Below, one piece after another: positions 6,760 to 14,419 of a stretch of DNA of 64,000 bases. This DNA comes from Acidipropionibacterium thoenii DSM 20276. Lineage in GTDB: Bacteria > Actinomycetota > Actinomycetes > Propionibacteriales > Propionibacteriaceae. Position numbers and translations under genes: made by a program. The notes beneath the pieces are model-generated. The model saw nothing but the letters and a program-made list of their open reading frames with translations, was not told the origin of the DNA and ran no database searches. The first letter of the stretch is position 1. Each line of letters begins with the position of its first letter. The DNA lies in assembly GCF_000423445.1 (NCBI RefSeq), contig NZ_AUHZ01000006.1, positions 1 to 64,000 of the forward strand, in the 5' to 3' direction.

Positions 6760-6974
6760 AGTGTTCTCGCATCGATATAGTTACGTTCCTCGTAACTGTG
6801 ACTGGGTTGCTTCTCCTCTTCTGGGGAATAGACCTGATCCTGCATAAAAGTCCAGACGTATTTGTGCGTGTAGCAGCCGCTTTACTGGCTGTTTCTGTAG
6901 GGCTAGGTGTTGTATGGGGGCGTTGGAAAAGAAGAAAGGAGAGTTCAGACAAAAACGCTCGCAATTGGCAGTGA
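6756..6974 (+). CDS. Two-TM small membrane protein, candidate immunity protein
   Basis: 72 residues: short Lys/Arg N-terminus, TM1 (about 9-27, TFLVTVTGLLLLFWGIDL), TM2 (about 37-55, VRVAAALLAVSVGLGVVWG), then a very basic tail RWKRRKESSDKNARNWQ. The ATG overlaps the TGA of the bacteriocin-like gene (ATGA at 6756), so translation is coupled. Small, basic, two-TM proteins directly behind bacteriocin genes are commonly immunity proteins. No family is recognised and the role is inferred from context. Confidence 0.6.
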   Translation: MKCSRIDIVTFLVTVTGLLLLFWGIDLILHKSPDVFVRVAAALLAVSVGLGVVWGRWKRRKESSDKNARNWQ

Positions 6975-7071
6975 TCTGGTGTTCTGGATCAGAAGTTATT
7001 GGCCGGGCTGAAAAGACTCTGAAGATGTCGAACCCCTTCAGCTGAATCGACGCAGCGTACTGGTGATGAAC

Positions 7072-7105
7072 GGGCGGTCCTGACCCACGTGGGTCAGGAC
7101 CGCCC
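7072..7105. terminator. 34-bp perfect palindrome terminator
   Basis: GGGCGGTCCTGACCC is followed by ACGT and its exact complement. It lies about 100 bases after the two-gene bacteriocin-like cassette. The rest of 6975-7272 holds no gene or other feature that I can see. Confidence 0.7.
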
Positions 7106-7272
7106 TAGAGCTCGATATGAGCCAGACCCCGATGATGGCTAATCCAGGAAGACTCTCAGCGTCTCCCCCGACTGGGAGGGTACTTTCTGGTGCAACTGAG
7201 CCGAGGTGATCGCGATGGGCTGGAATATTGGCTTCACTCAGGCCAACTGTCTACTACATCGCGCTACCTCTG

Positions 7273-7674
7273 TCAGTCCTCCTCGCCAAGGTCTGGTTCA
7301 TCGTCGAGGAAGGACTCCTCGACGTAGTAACCGTCCTCGTCGTACTGGTTCGAGCCGATCTCGTCATCGTGACGAGTCGTCTCGGCCATCTCGACCATCC
7401 GCTCAGCGTCCTCGTCGACCATCGGCGACCAGCCACCCAGGGCCGCCGGCGACAGGCAGGTGGCGCAGCACACCATGCCGGCGTTCATGTACTCGAGCAG
7501 GAGGTTGAGATCGTGGCCGGCATGGAACTCCCCGGTTTCCAGGTCACGTCCGGGGTAGACGCCGCAGAAGGGTCTCAGGTCGTCGGGGGATCGGTAGAGG
7601 TGGTGCACGACCGTGCCACTGGGGGCCTCGGGGCGTGCGGAGTCGTACTGGTGGAAACGATGGTTGCGGGCCAT
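7273..7674 (-). CDS. Hypothetical protein with Cys pairs and acidic tail
   Basis: From the ATG at 7674 the product has 133 residues (MARNHRFHQYDSARPEAP). The open frame reaches back to 7731, but neither start has a good ribosome site. Visible features are an HH/FCGVYPGRD segment, a second cluster GMVCCATC about 35 residues later (together resembling a small metal-binding site), and a strongly acidic C-terminus ending DDEPDLGEED. No signal peptide or TM segment. I do not recognise the family. It is part of the tRNA-Leu island. Confidence 0.55.
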   Translation of the reverse strand: MARNHRFHQYDSARPEAPSGTVVHHLYRSPDDLRPFCGVYPGRDLETGEFHAGHDLNLLLEYMNAGMVCCATCLSPAALGGWSPMVDEDAERMVEMAETTRHDDEIGSNQYDEDGYYVEESFLDDEPDLGEED

Positions 7675-8144
7675 GCCGGCCAGTGTGTCACGTCGTGGCG
7701 CAGCGCGATCTCGTAGACGAGGAAACAACACGCGGGCCCGGGGTGACCGAGTCCTGGGGAACAGGTTCTGGGCGGGTGCGTGGGTGTGCGGGTTCGGTGG
7801 ACGAGGTGAGTGGGCAGAGGGTGGGGGAGCATCGGGTGGGGCGGGGCACCGCGGGTCGCCCGGCCTCGGTCATCTGCGTTGTCCGTGGCTGGGCGGGCAG
7901 GACCCCCTTTCCAAGGGGGTGCCGGGTCCCCGGTGCCGGCCGGCCGAGCGTGCTGGCCGGCCGGGTGGGTGGTTGAGAAGGAACAACAGCGCCGACAACG
8001 TCAGCAGTCAACTCACACATCGAAGTGGTCATTGTCGCATCGGGTGCTGCTGGCAGCACGTGATGCGACATTTCATTGACAACCGATAGAATCTGCCCAG
8101 GTCATGATCGTCTGGCCGGCCAGACAGGAACCGAGGGCAGACCC
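7675..8144. other. Non-coding stretch inside island
   Basis: No convincing gene in 470 bases. Two hairpin-forming sequences are present: CCCCCTT/AAGGGGG near 7903-7919, and a GCCGGCC-rich inverted repeat near 7937-7962. The last part must contain the promoter of the gene at 8145; TTGACA near 8077 is a possible -35, but no matching -10 is obvious. Confidence 0.4.
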
Positions 8145-8882
8145 ATGGGTGATATTCACATCGTCGAGAAACCGAGTCAGTCCCAGGTGAACGTGGCGGT
8201 CAGCAGCTACCTCGACGACCAGCGCAAGCAGGCCCTCGAGGAATACAAGAAGGCCGAGAAGGCCAGGCAGCGCGACGAAACCTTCAAGCGTCGCCTCGAC
8301 CACCACCTGCAGATTGCAGACGCCCGGCGCGCCGAGCGTGATCGCCGGTATGCCACCGACGAGACCTATCGCCATGAGGTCGACGCAAGATACCGTCGCC
8401 AGGCCCATCGAAAAGTGCTGTGGAGATTCATCCTCATCAGTGGTGCGGCGCTGTACTTCGGTCTGCTCGGTCTCACCCGGTTGCTGCTCATCGGGTCCGG
8501 CAGTATTGAGAGTTCCATGGTGCGTGATTCCGCCAACAATCACACCTGGATCACCTCGGTCGTCCTGACCCTGCTGGGAGCCGTCATCTTCGCCCACGGT
8601 GATTACTACCGGATGCGCAATGACAGCACCGCGGACCGTCGGGCCTGGTACAAGATCCGGATCCTCGTCCATCTGTGGGCGGCCGTCCTCCTCGTGTGGA
8701 TCGGCTTCCTTGTGATGAACCGGTTCGGGGTGGGTGCGCTGTCGGAGGGAACCCGGATCCAGGACCTCTACCTGAGCCCCGTCCTCGGGATCCCGGTGGT
8801 GGCGGCCTGGATGCTGTTCTACGGAGCCATCTGGACCCCGATCAGGCTGCACCGGCTCCCGCGGTACGACGTCATCTGCTGA
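8145..8882 (+). CDS. Membrane protein with N-terminal coiled coil
   Basis: 245 residues. ATG 8145 was chosen because GAGGG precedes it at suitable spacing; the frame is open 23 codons further upstream. Residues about 20-90 are highly charged (DDQRKQALEEYKKAEKARQ, then RRLDHHLQIADARRAERDRR) and probably form a coiled coil. Four hydrophobic segments follow (around 88-110, 127-148, 172-195, 215-235), with no charged catalytic motif. It resembles no family I know. A cytoplasmic coiled coil attached to a four-TM domain suggests a scaffold or sensor, but this is speculative. Confidence 0.65.
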   Translation: MGDIHIVEKPSQSQVNVAVSSYLDDQRKQALEEYKKAEKARQRDETFKRRLDHHLQIADARRAERDRRYATDETYRHEVDARYRRQAHRKVLWRFILISGAALYFGLLGLTRLLLIGSGSIESSMVRDSANNHTWITSVVLTLLGAVIFAHGDYYRMRNDSTADRRAWYKIRILVHLWAAVLLVWIGFLVMNRFGVGALSEGTRIQDLYLSPVLGIPVVAAWMLFYGAIWTPIRLHRLPRYDVIC

Positions 8883-8888
8883 GAACCC

Positions 8889-8921
8889 GGACGGAGCCCG
8901 GGGATCACCCGGGGTCCGTCC
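8889..8921. terminator. Hairpin terminator after coiled-coil membrane gene
   Basis: GGACGGAGCCCGGG pairs with CCCGGGGTCCGTCC (one mismatch) around a GATCA loop, seven bases after the TGA. Confidence 0.7.
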
Positions 8922-9042
8922 ACGGTGACCGTGTCCTGTTTTCCTGGGACAGATCAAGGATGAAACAATGATATTGCAATGATCTCGATGGGAACGTCCC
9001 ACCGGGACCTGTCGAGATCGACGACATGGGGGTCCAGTACCG

Positions 9043-9834
9043 ATGCGCACCATCAGATCCACTCACCGACGAGCGGCCGTTCTGGCCGGATTCACTGCGG
9101 TGGCACTCGCCGCCTCTCCGGGACTGACAGCGTGCAGCAGCACATCGAGCTCGTCCTCGGCGGCCGGCAATTCCTCCGGTTCAGCATCTGTTCCCAGCGT
9201 GCCCGCAGGGGCTGTCTACCAGTTCGACGACCAGCGCAACCAGAACACCGACACCACGACCGATCCTGCGGTGTTCAAGAACACCGCGGTGCGGATCCAG
9301 CTGTCCGACGATCTGGCCAAGGCCGTGCCCGCCGGTAAGAAACTCGACGTGAAGAGCTTCACCCTCACCACCAAGGGCTTTCCCAGTGGGATGTGCCGCA
9401 CCGATATCGACATCGAGTACGCCCCGGGTGGCCTGGAGGTATTGAAGAGCTATTCCACCGAGTACAGCTATTACGACAGCAAGGGTGTTCGCATTGTGAA
9501 GAAGGCCACTGTTCCTGAACGAGTCGGTCTGGGAATTGGCGTGGGACCGACGTCGAGCGTCTCTGCTGTTCCCAGCGATGACAGTCTCAAGAAGGGCGAC
9601 TTCATCACCGAGGACTTCTCCCACATCACCAGCGTCGCACAGTGCGGCGAGGAGGTGGCGGGCCTGTGATTCGTGTACATCCCGGTCAACAGGAGCACCT
9701 CACCGTTCGCCCATGCGGCCGTCCAGACGAGCAAGGATCCCAACGACCCGGCCCTGTCGGTCACAGGTGAGGTCAATGGGGCCGACATCGGCGTGAGCGG
9801 CAAGTGGGAGCCAGCCTCCAGCTCCAACAGCTGA
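9043..9834 (+). pseudogene. Lipoprotein gene interrupted by an in-frame TGA at codon 209
   Basis: ATG 9043 begins a type II signal peptide with lipobox LTAC and Cys near residue 31, followed by a Ser-rich linker and a soluble domain with two further Cys. The frame stops at TGA 9667-9669 after EEVAGL. The same frame then stays open and protein-like for 54 more codons (FVYIPVNRSTSPFAHAAVQT, then ALSVTGEVNGADIGVSGKWE) to TGA 9832. The downstream part has normal high-GC third-position bias, so the first TGA looks like a nonsense mutation or sequencing error within one gene. If translated as is, the product is a 208-residue lipoprotein lacking its last strands. The family is not identified. Confidence 0.6.
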
Positions 9835-9873
9835 TCCCGGCCGACGCACGCTCGGCCCACCGATCGCCCGAAC

Positions 9874-9916
9874 ACACCAGGCCCCCTGATCCACAGTGGA
9901 TCAGGGGGCCTGGTGT
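9874..9916. terminator. Bidirectional hairpin terminator
   Basis: ACACCAGGCCCCCTGATCCA pairs with its complement ending CCTGGTGT at 9916, with only a few loop bases. It lies between the converging lipoprotein gene and the proline-rich gene. Confidence 0.75.
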
Positions 9917-9936
9917 CTGTGTGTCATCCGAGCGCC

Positions 9937-10397
9937 TCACTCGTCCTCGTCGTCGACCTCATCGTCACGGTCGACCCGCGGGCTCTGCGCCGGCTGGGCC
10001 GCAGGCTGCACCGGCTGCTGGACCTGCGGGGCAGGCGCTGGCTGCTCGATGACCGTGGGCTCGACCGGAGCCGGTCGTTCCACGATCACCGGCTGACCGG
10101 ACGGCAGGGGTTCCTGGTGGATTGGCTGCTGCGGTGCCGGTGCCTCCTGGATCGGTGCCGGAGCCTCGTAGACCGGTGCGGGTGCCGCAGTGACCGGGGC
10201 CTGGAAGGCCGGGGTCTGCGGCTGGTACTGCACCGGCTGCGCGGGTTCGGCCGGTTCTGACGATGGCTCACCACAGCGCCGGCCGCAGCACCGGCGGCAG
10301 CACCGGCCAGCGGTGCGGCTCCTGGCGAGGCTGCCCCGACAGCGGCACCGGTGACAGCGCCTGCCGCCGCACCCTTGGCCGTCTTGTGACTGGACAT
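9937..10397 (-). pseudogene. Glycine-zipper / proline-rich protein gene with a frameshift
   Basis: From ATG 10397 (MSSHKTAKG) the frame encodes an Ala/Gly-zipper (AAAGAVTGAAVGAAS, then LAGAAAGAAAGAVV) typical of membrane-inserting small proteins. Near 10265 the sensible reading switches to another frame, which continues as a Pro/Gln/Ala-rich tail (GEPSSEPAEPAQPVQYQPQT onward) ending VDDEDE with TGA at 9937. Neither frame alone is plausible across the whole length. A one-base indel, real or from sequencing, is the simplest explanation. The start overlaps the remains of the integrase gene, so the gene may have arisen or been placed by deletion of the integrase 3' end. Confidence 0.55.
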
Positions 10398-11171
10398 GGG
10401 CCTGGGCTTGGAGCCGGCTCACGGCCTGTTCGATGCGAAGCCTCCCTGTCCTCAGGTCCACGTCGCGACGGCGCAGACCCCGGACCTCTCCGGAACGCAG
10501 CCCGCACCAGGCGGCGACCATGAGCGCCACCCGGTAGCGCTGGGGGACCGCCCGCATGTAGGCCAGGGTCTGGTCGGCGCTGAGAGCCTCCACCGTGGCG
10601 GCCGAGTGCCGGGGCCTGGGCTTGCTCGCCCCCTTGAGATGGCCGGCGAGACCTCGATGAGCTCGTCATCGACAGCCTCCCTCATCACCGAGCTCAGCAG
10701 CTGGTAGGCCCTGGCGTTGGTCGTCGGGGTGCTGGGCAGCTGGTCCCACCACCGGACGACGTCGGCCCGTCTCACCTGGTCGAGTTTCCCGCGGCCGAGA
10801 TCGGTGTCGGTGATCCTCAGCCTGGCGTCCTTGCGGTAGAGGTCGACGGTGGTGGGGGACAGCGGGCGGTGAGATCTGTCGCGCCGCCGCTCGATGACGA
10901 CATCGATCCACTGGTTGACGGTGACCATGGCGTCCTCGCGGGCCGCCTGGGCGATCTGCTCGGCCTGACGCACGGACGGTGGGGTCCACCGGCCGTCATT
11001 GATGAGCCGGCGTTCGTCGGCGAGCCAGCCCTGGGCGTAACCCTCGTCGACGAACGTCGAGGAGGCCGCGTGCCGCTGACCGTCGGGGCCGACGTAACTG
11101 GCCTGCACGTTCCCGCTGGGCAACCGGCGCAGATAGCCGAAGCTCCTCCGCCTGCTGGATCTCCTGGCCAT
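10395..11171 (-). pseudogene. Tyrosine-recombinase integrase, frameshifted and 3'-truncated
   Basis: ATG 11171 follows GGAGGAAGG. The N-terminal arm-binding and SAM-like core-binding regions are intact (YLRRLPSGNVQASYVGPDG, then WWDQLPSTPTTNARAYQLLS). Near 10615 one base appears lost. The sense continues in another frame as KGASKPRPRHSAATVEALSA and on to AWCGLRSGEVRGLRRRDVDL, which holds catalytic Arg I. The sequence then runs into the glycine-zipper gene, and the HxxR and Tyr motifs are absent. It lies directly beside the tRNA-Leu attachment site, as island integrases do. It cannot be active. Confidence 0.8.
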
Positions 11172-11296
11172 GGTTCCTTCCTCCGTGTTCGGGGGCCCCT
11201 TGCCCGGGTCCCGTGCTGTCGTGCGATCTACGTGCGATAAGAAACCGTGGATCTACCCGTTTTTACCCCGTTTTGCTGTTTTGCCCCTGAGACGCC

Positions 11297-11339
11297 AAAT
11301 GGCCGGTGACTAGGGTTTTCACCTAGTCACCGACCATTT
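11297..11339. terminator. Hairpin 3' of tRNA-Leu, probably brought by the island
   Basis: AAATGGcCGGTGACTAGG pairs with CCTAGTCACCGaCCATTT. It follows the tRNA-Leu gene on the minus strand, in the same relation as the 5349-5394 hairpin has to the left att copy. Confidence 0.7.
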
Positions 11340-11344
11340 GATCA

Positions 11345-11371
11345 GTGTGCGCGAGAGAGGAGTTGAACCTC
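11345..11371. repeat. Attachment site copy at tRNA-Leu (right att)
   Basis: The second copy of the 27-bp direct repeat, overlapping the 3' end (T-arm and acceptor strand) of the intact tRNA-Leu gene. Confidence 0.85.
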
Positions 11372-11430
11372 CACGTCCCAGGGGACACTGGCACCTGAAG
11401 CCAGCGCGTCTGCCATTCCGCCACTCGCGC
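11348..11430 (-). tRNA. tRNA-Leu (anticodon CAG)
   Basis: On the minus strand, acceptor GCGCGAG (from 11430) pairs with CTCGCGC followed by discriminator A at 11348. The D-arm is GGCGGAATGGCAGAC. The anticodon stem CTGGC/GCCAG encloses the loop TTCAGGT (CAG). A long type II variable arm TGTCCCCTGGGACG and the T-arm GGAGGTTCAACTCC follow. CCA is not encoded. The gene serves as integration target of the adjacent island. Confidence 0.95.
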
Positions 11431-11520
11431 ATGGACCCGCCGTGCGAACCCAACCCGGAAAACATAGCACGGCTTCGGCAGATGAGGAAAATTGCAGGTC
11501 GCGGTGGAGGACCCGGCGAC

Positions 11521-11625
11521 CCCAGCGCACGAACGGTGATCACAGCGCACGAATGGCGGTGACGACGGCGATCGGAGGTGACGACGGCGGCGACAGCACA
11601 CGAACGGCGGTGACGACGGCGGTTG
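11521..11625. repeat. Short imperfect direct repeats upstream of membrane gene
   Basis: Variants of CGCACGAACGGCGGTGACGA followed by CGGCG recur about four times between 11521 and 11625. No conserved coding frame fits them. The remaining bases between the tRNA and 11640 show nothing else. Confidence 0.55.
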
Positions 11626-11639
11626 CGTACAGTGACTGC

Positions 11640-12392
11640 GTGTTCGAACTTCTGGCCGCCGCACTGGCCCTGGGCATTGCCGGCTTCGACCCGCTGGGTT
11701 CGGTGGTGCTGGTCGCGGCCCTGGGCCTGGGCGCCCGGCGAGCCGGGGTCATCGCCCTGGGTGGGGTCTCGGTGGGCACCTCCCTGCTGCTGGCCCTGGC
11801 GGGAACATTCGGGCTGACCGAGCTCGCCCGGCGGATGGGCATCCATCCCCCGCACATCCCCCACCCGGTGTGGCTGGTGGCGGTCGCCGCGGTCGGACTG
11901 GCCCTGGTGATCTGGGGGATCGTCTACCTGCGTCAACGCTCAACGCCCCCCGGCGGCGGAGACGACGGCGTCGACGGTGACGGCGGTGAACCCGAGCAGG
12001 CCACCGATCAGCGGGCCGGCGGACGGGCCCGTCCCCGGTCCTCCAGTGCGCGCGCCCTGGCGCTGAGCGGCCTGCTGGTCGGACTGTCCTCGCTGGCCGA
12101 TCCGGCCTTCTGGGCGATGGTGGTCCACGCCGCACGCTGGACGCGCCGGTCCTGGACGATCACCGAGGCGCTGATCTGGGTGGTGTGCAGTCACAGCCTG
12201 CTGATCACCCTGGTGGTGGTCTACCTGGCGGTCGGCGCGACACGGGTCGAGCATCTCGTCGGCGAGGTCACCGGCTCCCATGCCACCGCGGTGCGACGGA
12301 TTGTCGGCATCGCGGCGGCCGGATTCGGCGTCGTCCTGATGATCGACGTCGCGGTGGCGATGACCACCGGGTCGTGGTGGTTCAGTCTGTGA
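11640..12392 (+). CDS. Polytopic membrane protein, LysE/GAP-like
   Basis: The GTG at 11640 begins VFELLAAALALGIAGFDPLG. The 250-residue protein has about six TM segments separated by a hydrophilic Gly/Asp-rich loop (about residues 100-140). The first helix with GFDPLGS, the internal similarity of the two halves and the overall size resemble LysE-type exporter/GAP membrane proteins, but the match is loose. The upstream repeats show no coding bias, so longer starts were rejected. It converges with the cutinase gene, overlapping it by 11 bases. Confidence 0.65.
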   Translation: MFELLAAALALGIAGFDPLGSVVLVAALGLGARRAGVIALGGVSVGTSLLLALAGTFGLTELARRMGIHPPHIPHPVWLVAVAAVGLALVIWGIVYLRQRSTPPGGGDDGVDGDGGEPEQATDQRAGGRARPRSSSARALALSGLLVGLSSLADPAFWAMVVHAARWTRRSWTITEALIWVVCSHSLLITLVVVYLAVGATRVEHLVGEVTGSHATAVRRIVGIAAAGFGVVLMIDVAVAMTTGSWWFSL

Positions 12393-13731
12393 GGTTCCGC
12401 TCGACCGGCACCCGTCGGCGTCCCGACCTCCGGACCCCGACCAGCACCCCGCCGGCGATGCCCAGCGCCAGGCCGACCAGTCCGGCGCCGATCGCCACCA
12501 GCACCTGAGGACGTCCCCACGATCCTGACTGCACCCCGATCGTCTGACCCCGCGGCACCGGCCGGCCCTGGGATGCCGCCGCACCGACCGCATTCGCCCG
12601 CGCGGCGACGGCGTCCAGGGTGGCCCTGAGCACCTGCGGGGTGTAGCGCCGGTGCACCACCAGACCCGACTGCAGTTCGGAGTCGAGGGTGGACTGCATG
12701 GTGAGGATCCGCGCCATCGCAGGCGCCGCGTCGCACACCGGGTCCCCGGCCAGGCAGATCGAGAAGGTTCCCGGATACGCCGTCGCCGGTATCAGAGCCT
12801 GGTGGTCGGCGATGTCGGTGCGCGCCGCCGACATGTCGAAGGATCCCTTGTGGACGTCGATCGTGGTCTGGATGAGAGTCCTCACCTGGGCGCCGCGGTT
12901 CTCACCGGCGTCCCCGACCTGTCCCCTGAGGTAGTACAGCAGGGCCGCCAGCCCGATCGAGTTGAGCGGGGCCGTCCCGGAGAGCTCCTGGACGTTCTGG
13001 CCGGGATGGTGGTCGGGGTTGCCGGCCAGGATCGCGCCGGCCAACCGGGTGCTGACGTCGGTGCGGGCCAGCGCCTCGGTGATCGCCTGGGCCCCCTGGG
13101 AGAATCCGGCGAGCACCACCCACTCCCGGGGGCAGCGCTTCGACTGGCTGGTGAGCAGGGCCGACAGCCGCGTCGCGCCGGTGGCGGCGGAGTCGAAGTA
13201 CTCGGTCGAGGGCATCGTCTGGTCGAACAGCAGGGAGCTCATCGAGGCGTTCCGCAGGGTCAGCGGGTCGGACGCCTGGTAGTCGAGCCACACCTGACGG
13301 ACCGTCCCGCGCCCCTGCCATCGACTCGCCAGGGCGTCGCGGATGCCGGTGATGGTGGTCCCGTAGGGGGCCTTCTCGCCGGACCCGCGCACCCCCACGA
13401 ACATCAGTGAGGCGCAGGGCTGGCTGGACGCCCTGGCCGAGGACACCGGCACCCCTCGCCACCCCTTGCCGGACGCCGCGCCGGTCCCGATCGCAGAGGG
13501 CCGGGCTGAAGAGGATCCAGAGGAGGATCCAGATGGGGATGCCTCGGTCGAGGACGCGGGGTTCGATCCGGTGGAGGAGTCCGGGGCGACCGAGCTGCCC
13601 GATCCACCCGGGTCGCCGGGGTCGGCGGCGGCCGCCGGGGCGGCGAGCAGACTCAGTGTCAGCACCAGACTGATGATGCGAGCCGGCTTCCCGAGGTGGT
13701 GGTGCAGCAGGGAGTGCAGTCGGGAAGCCAT
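12382..13731 (-). CDS. Secreted, membrane-anchored cutinase-family hydrolase
   Basis: 449 residues from ATG 13731. The signal peptide ends near APAAAADP. A Ser/Pro-rich linker to about residue 75 precedes the alpha/beta-hydrolase domain. The domain has CASLMFVGVRGSGEKAPYG (oxyanion region), the nucleophile motif GFSQGAQ, then DPVCD with the catalytic Asp between cysteines, and HRRYT with the His. A C-terminal TM helix (VLVAIGAGLVGLALGIAGGV) and basic tail follow. This is the usual cutinase/cutinase-like layout; natural substrates in such bacteria are lipids or esters rather than plant cutin. The anchor would hold it at the cell surface. Confidence 0.85.
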   Translation of the reverse strand: MASRLHSLLHHHLGKPARIISLVLTLSLLAAPAAAADPGDPGGSGSSVAPDSSTGSNPASSTEASPSGSSSGSSSARPSAIGTGAASGKGWRGVPVSSARASSQPCASLMFVGVRGSGEKAPYGTTITGIRDALASRWQGRGTVRQVWLDYQASDPLTLRNASMSSLLFDQTMPSTEYFDSAATGATRLSALLTSQSKRCPREWVVLAGFSQGAQAITEALARTDVSTRLAGAILAGNPDHHPGQNVQELSGTAPLNSIGLAALLYYLRGQVGDAGENRGAQVRTLIQTTIDVHKGSFDMSAARTDIADHQALIPATAYPGTFSICLAGDPVCDAAPAMARILTMQSTLDSELQSGLVVHRRYTPQVLRATLDAVAARANAVGAAASQGRPVPRGQTIGVQSGSWGRPQVLVAIGAGLVGLALGIAGGVLVGVRRSGRRRVPVERNLTD

Positions 13732-13795
13732 GACCCCAGTCAACCAGTCGTCGCCAGCGCCGCCCGGGTCGGTCCCAGAGGAGCGGTGGGAGTCC

Positions 13796-14257
13796 TCAGT
13801 CGACGATGAAGGTGCCCGTGATGCTCGTCGAGTCCAGCTCGCTGGTGTGGATGGCGAACCGGACCTGCACATTGGCGGCGTCGTCGGGAGCCGCCAGCCG
13901 TGCGGTCGGCAGGGCGTGGACGGTGTGGATGTAGCGGTGCGCCGGACCGGGCGGCGGGAAGGGGCCGGAGTAGCCGTCCTCCTGGGCGTCATTGACCCAC
14001 TGGCGCGCCCCCGCCGGCAGCGGACCGCCCTCGGGAATCTCGGTGACGTCGGCCGGGATGTCGGCGAGGATCCAGTGCCAGAATCCCGACCCGGTCGGTG
14101 CATCGGGGTCGTAGATGGTGATGGCGTAGGACCTGGTGCCCTCCGGCCCCGGTGTCCAGGACAGCTGGGGGATGACATCGCTGCCGCCCACATTGGGGTG
14201 CGCATAGGTCAGACCGATCGGCTCGCCGTCGGTGATGGAGGTGCTGGTGAGTTCCAT
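13796..14257 (-). CDS. YbhB/YbcL family PEBP-fold protein
   Basis: 153 residues, normal for the bacterial Raf-kinase-inhibitor-like (phosphatidylethanolamine-binding) family. Landmarks are PQLSWTPGPEGTRSYAITIYDPDAPTG split over the ligand pocket (PQLSW, YDPDAPTG), FWHWILADIP, and YSGPFPPPGPAHRYIHTVHAL. ATG 14257 follows GAGGAAGG. There is no signal peptide. The cytoplasmic role of these bacterial proteins is not established. It stands between the cutinase and the helicase, probably as its own unit. Confidence 0.93.
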   Translation of the reverse strand: MELTSTSITDGEPIGLTYAHPNVGGSDVIPQLSWTPGPEGTRSYAITIYDPDAPTGSGFWHWILADIPADVTEIPEGGPLPAGARQWVNDAQEDGYSGPFPPPGPAHRYIHTVHALPTARLAAPDDAANVQVRFAIHTSELDSTSITGTFIVD

Positions 14258-14419
14258 GTCGACTCGTCCTTCCTCGTGGAGTGGGTCCCATCCTGCCGCC
14301 TGAACCCGCGGTTCGCCCGGACAACCGGCTCATCGGGCGCTGCGGCTCCGGCGGTTCGGCCCGGACCGGCCCGCTCCGGGGAGATCCGCACCGGATCAAT
14401 CAGGTCAGTGCTGTTTCTG

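Larger units (their letters stand above)
5398..11371. mobile_element. tRNA-Leu-integrated genomic island (about 6 kb), integrase decayed
   Basis: It is bounded by the 27-bp direct repeat at 5398-5424 and 11345-11371. A tyrosine integrase pseudogene lies immediately inside the tRNA end. Contents are a 62-residue ORF, a bacteriocin-like precursor plus two-TM protein with visibly lower GC than the surroundings, an acidic hypothetical protein, a coiled-coil membrane protein, an interrupted lipoprotein gene and a frameshifted glycine-zipper gene. No replication or conjugation genes are seen. The integrase has lost its HxxR/Tyr end, so the island is probably fixed. Confidence 0.8.
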
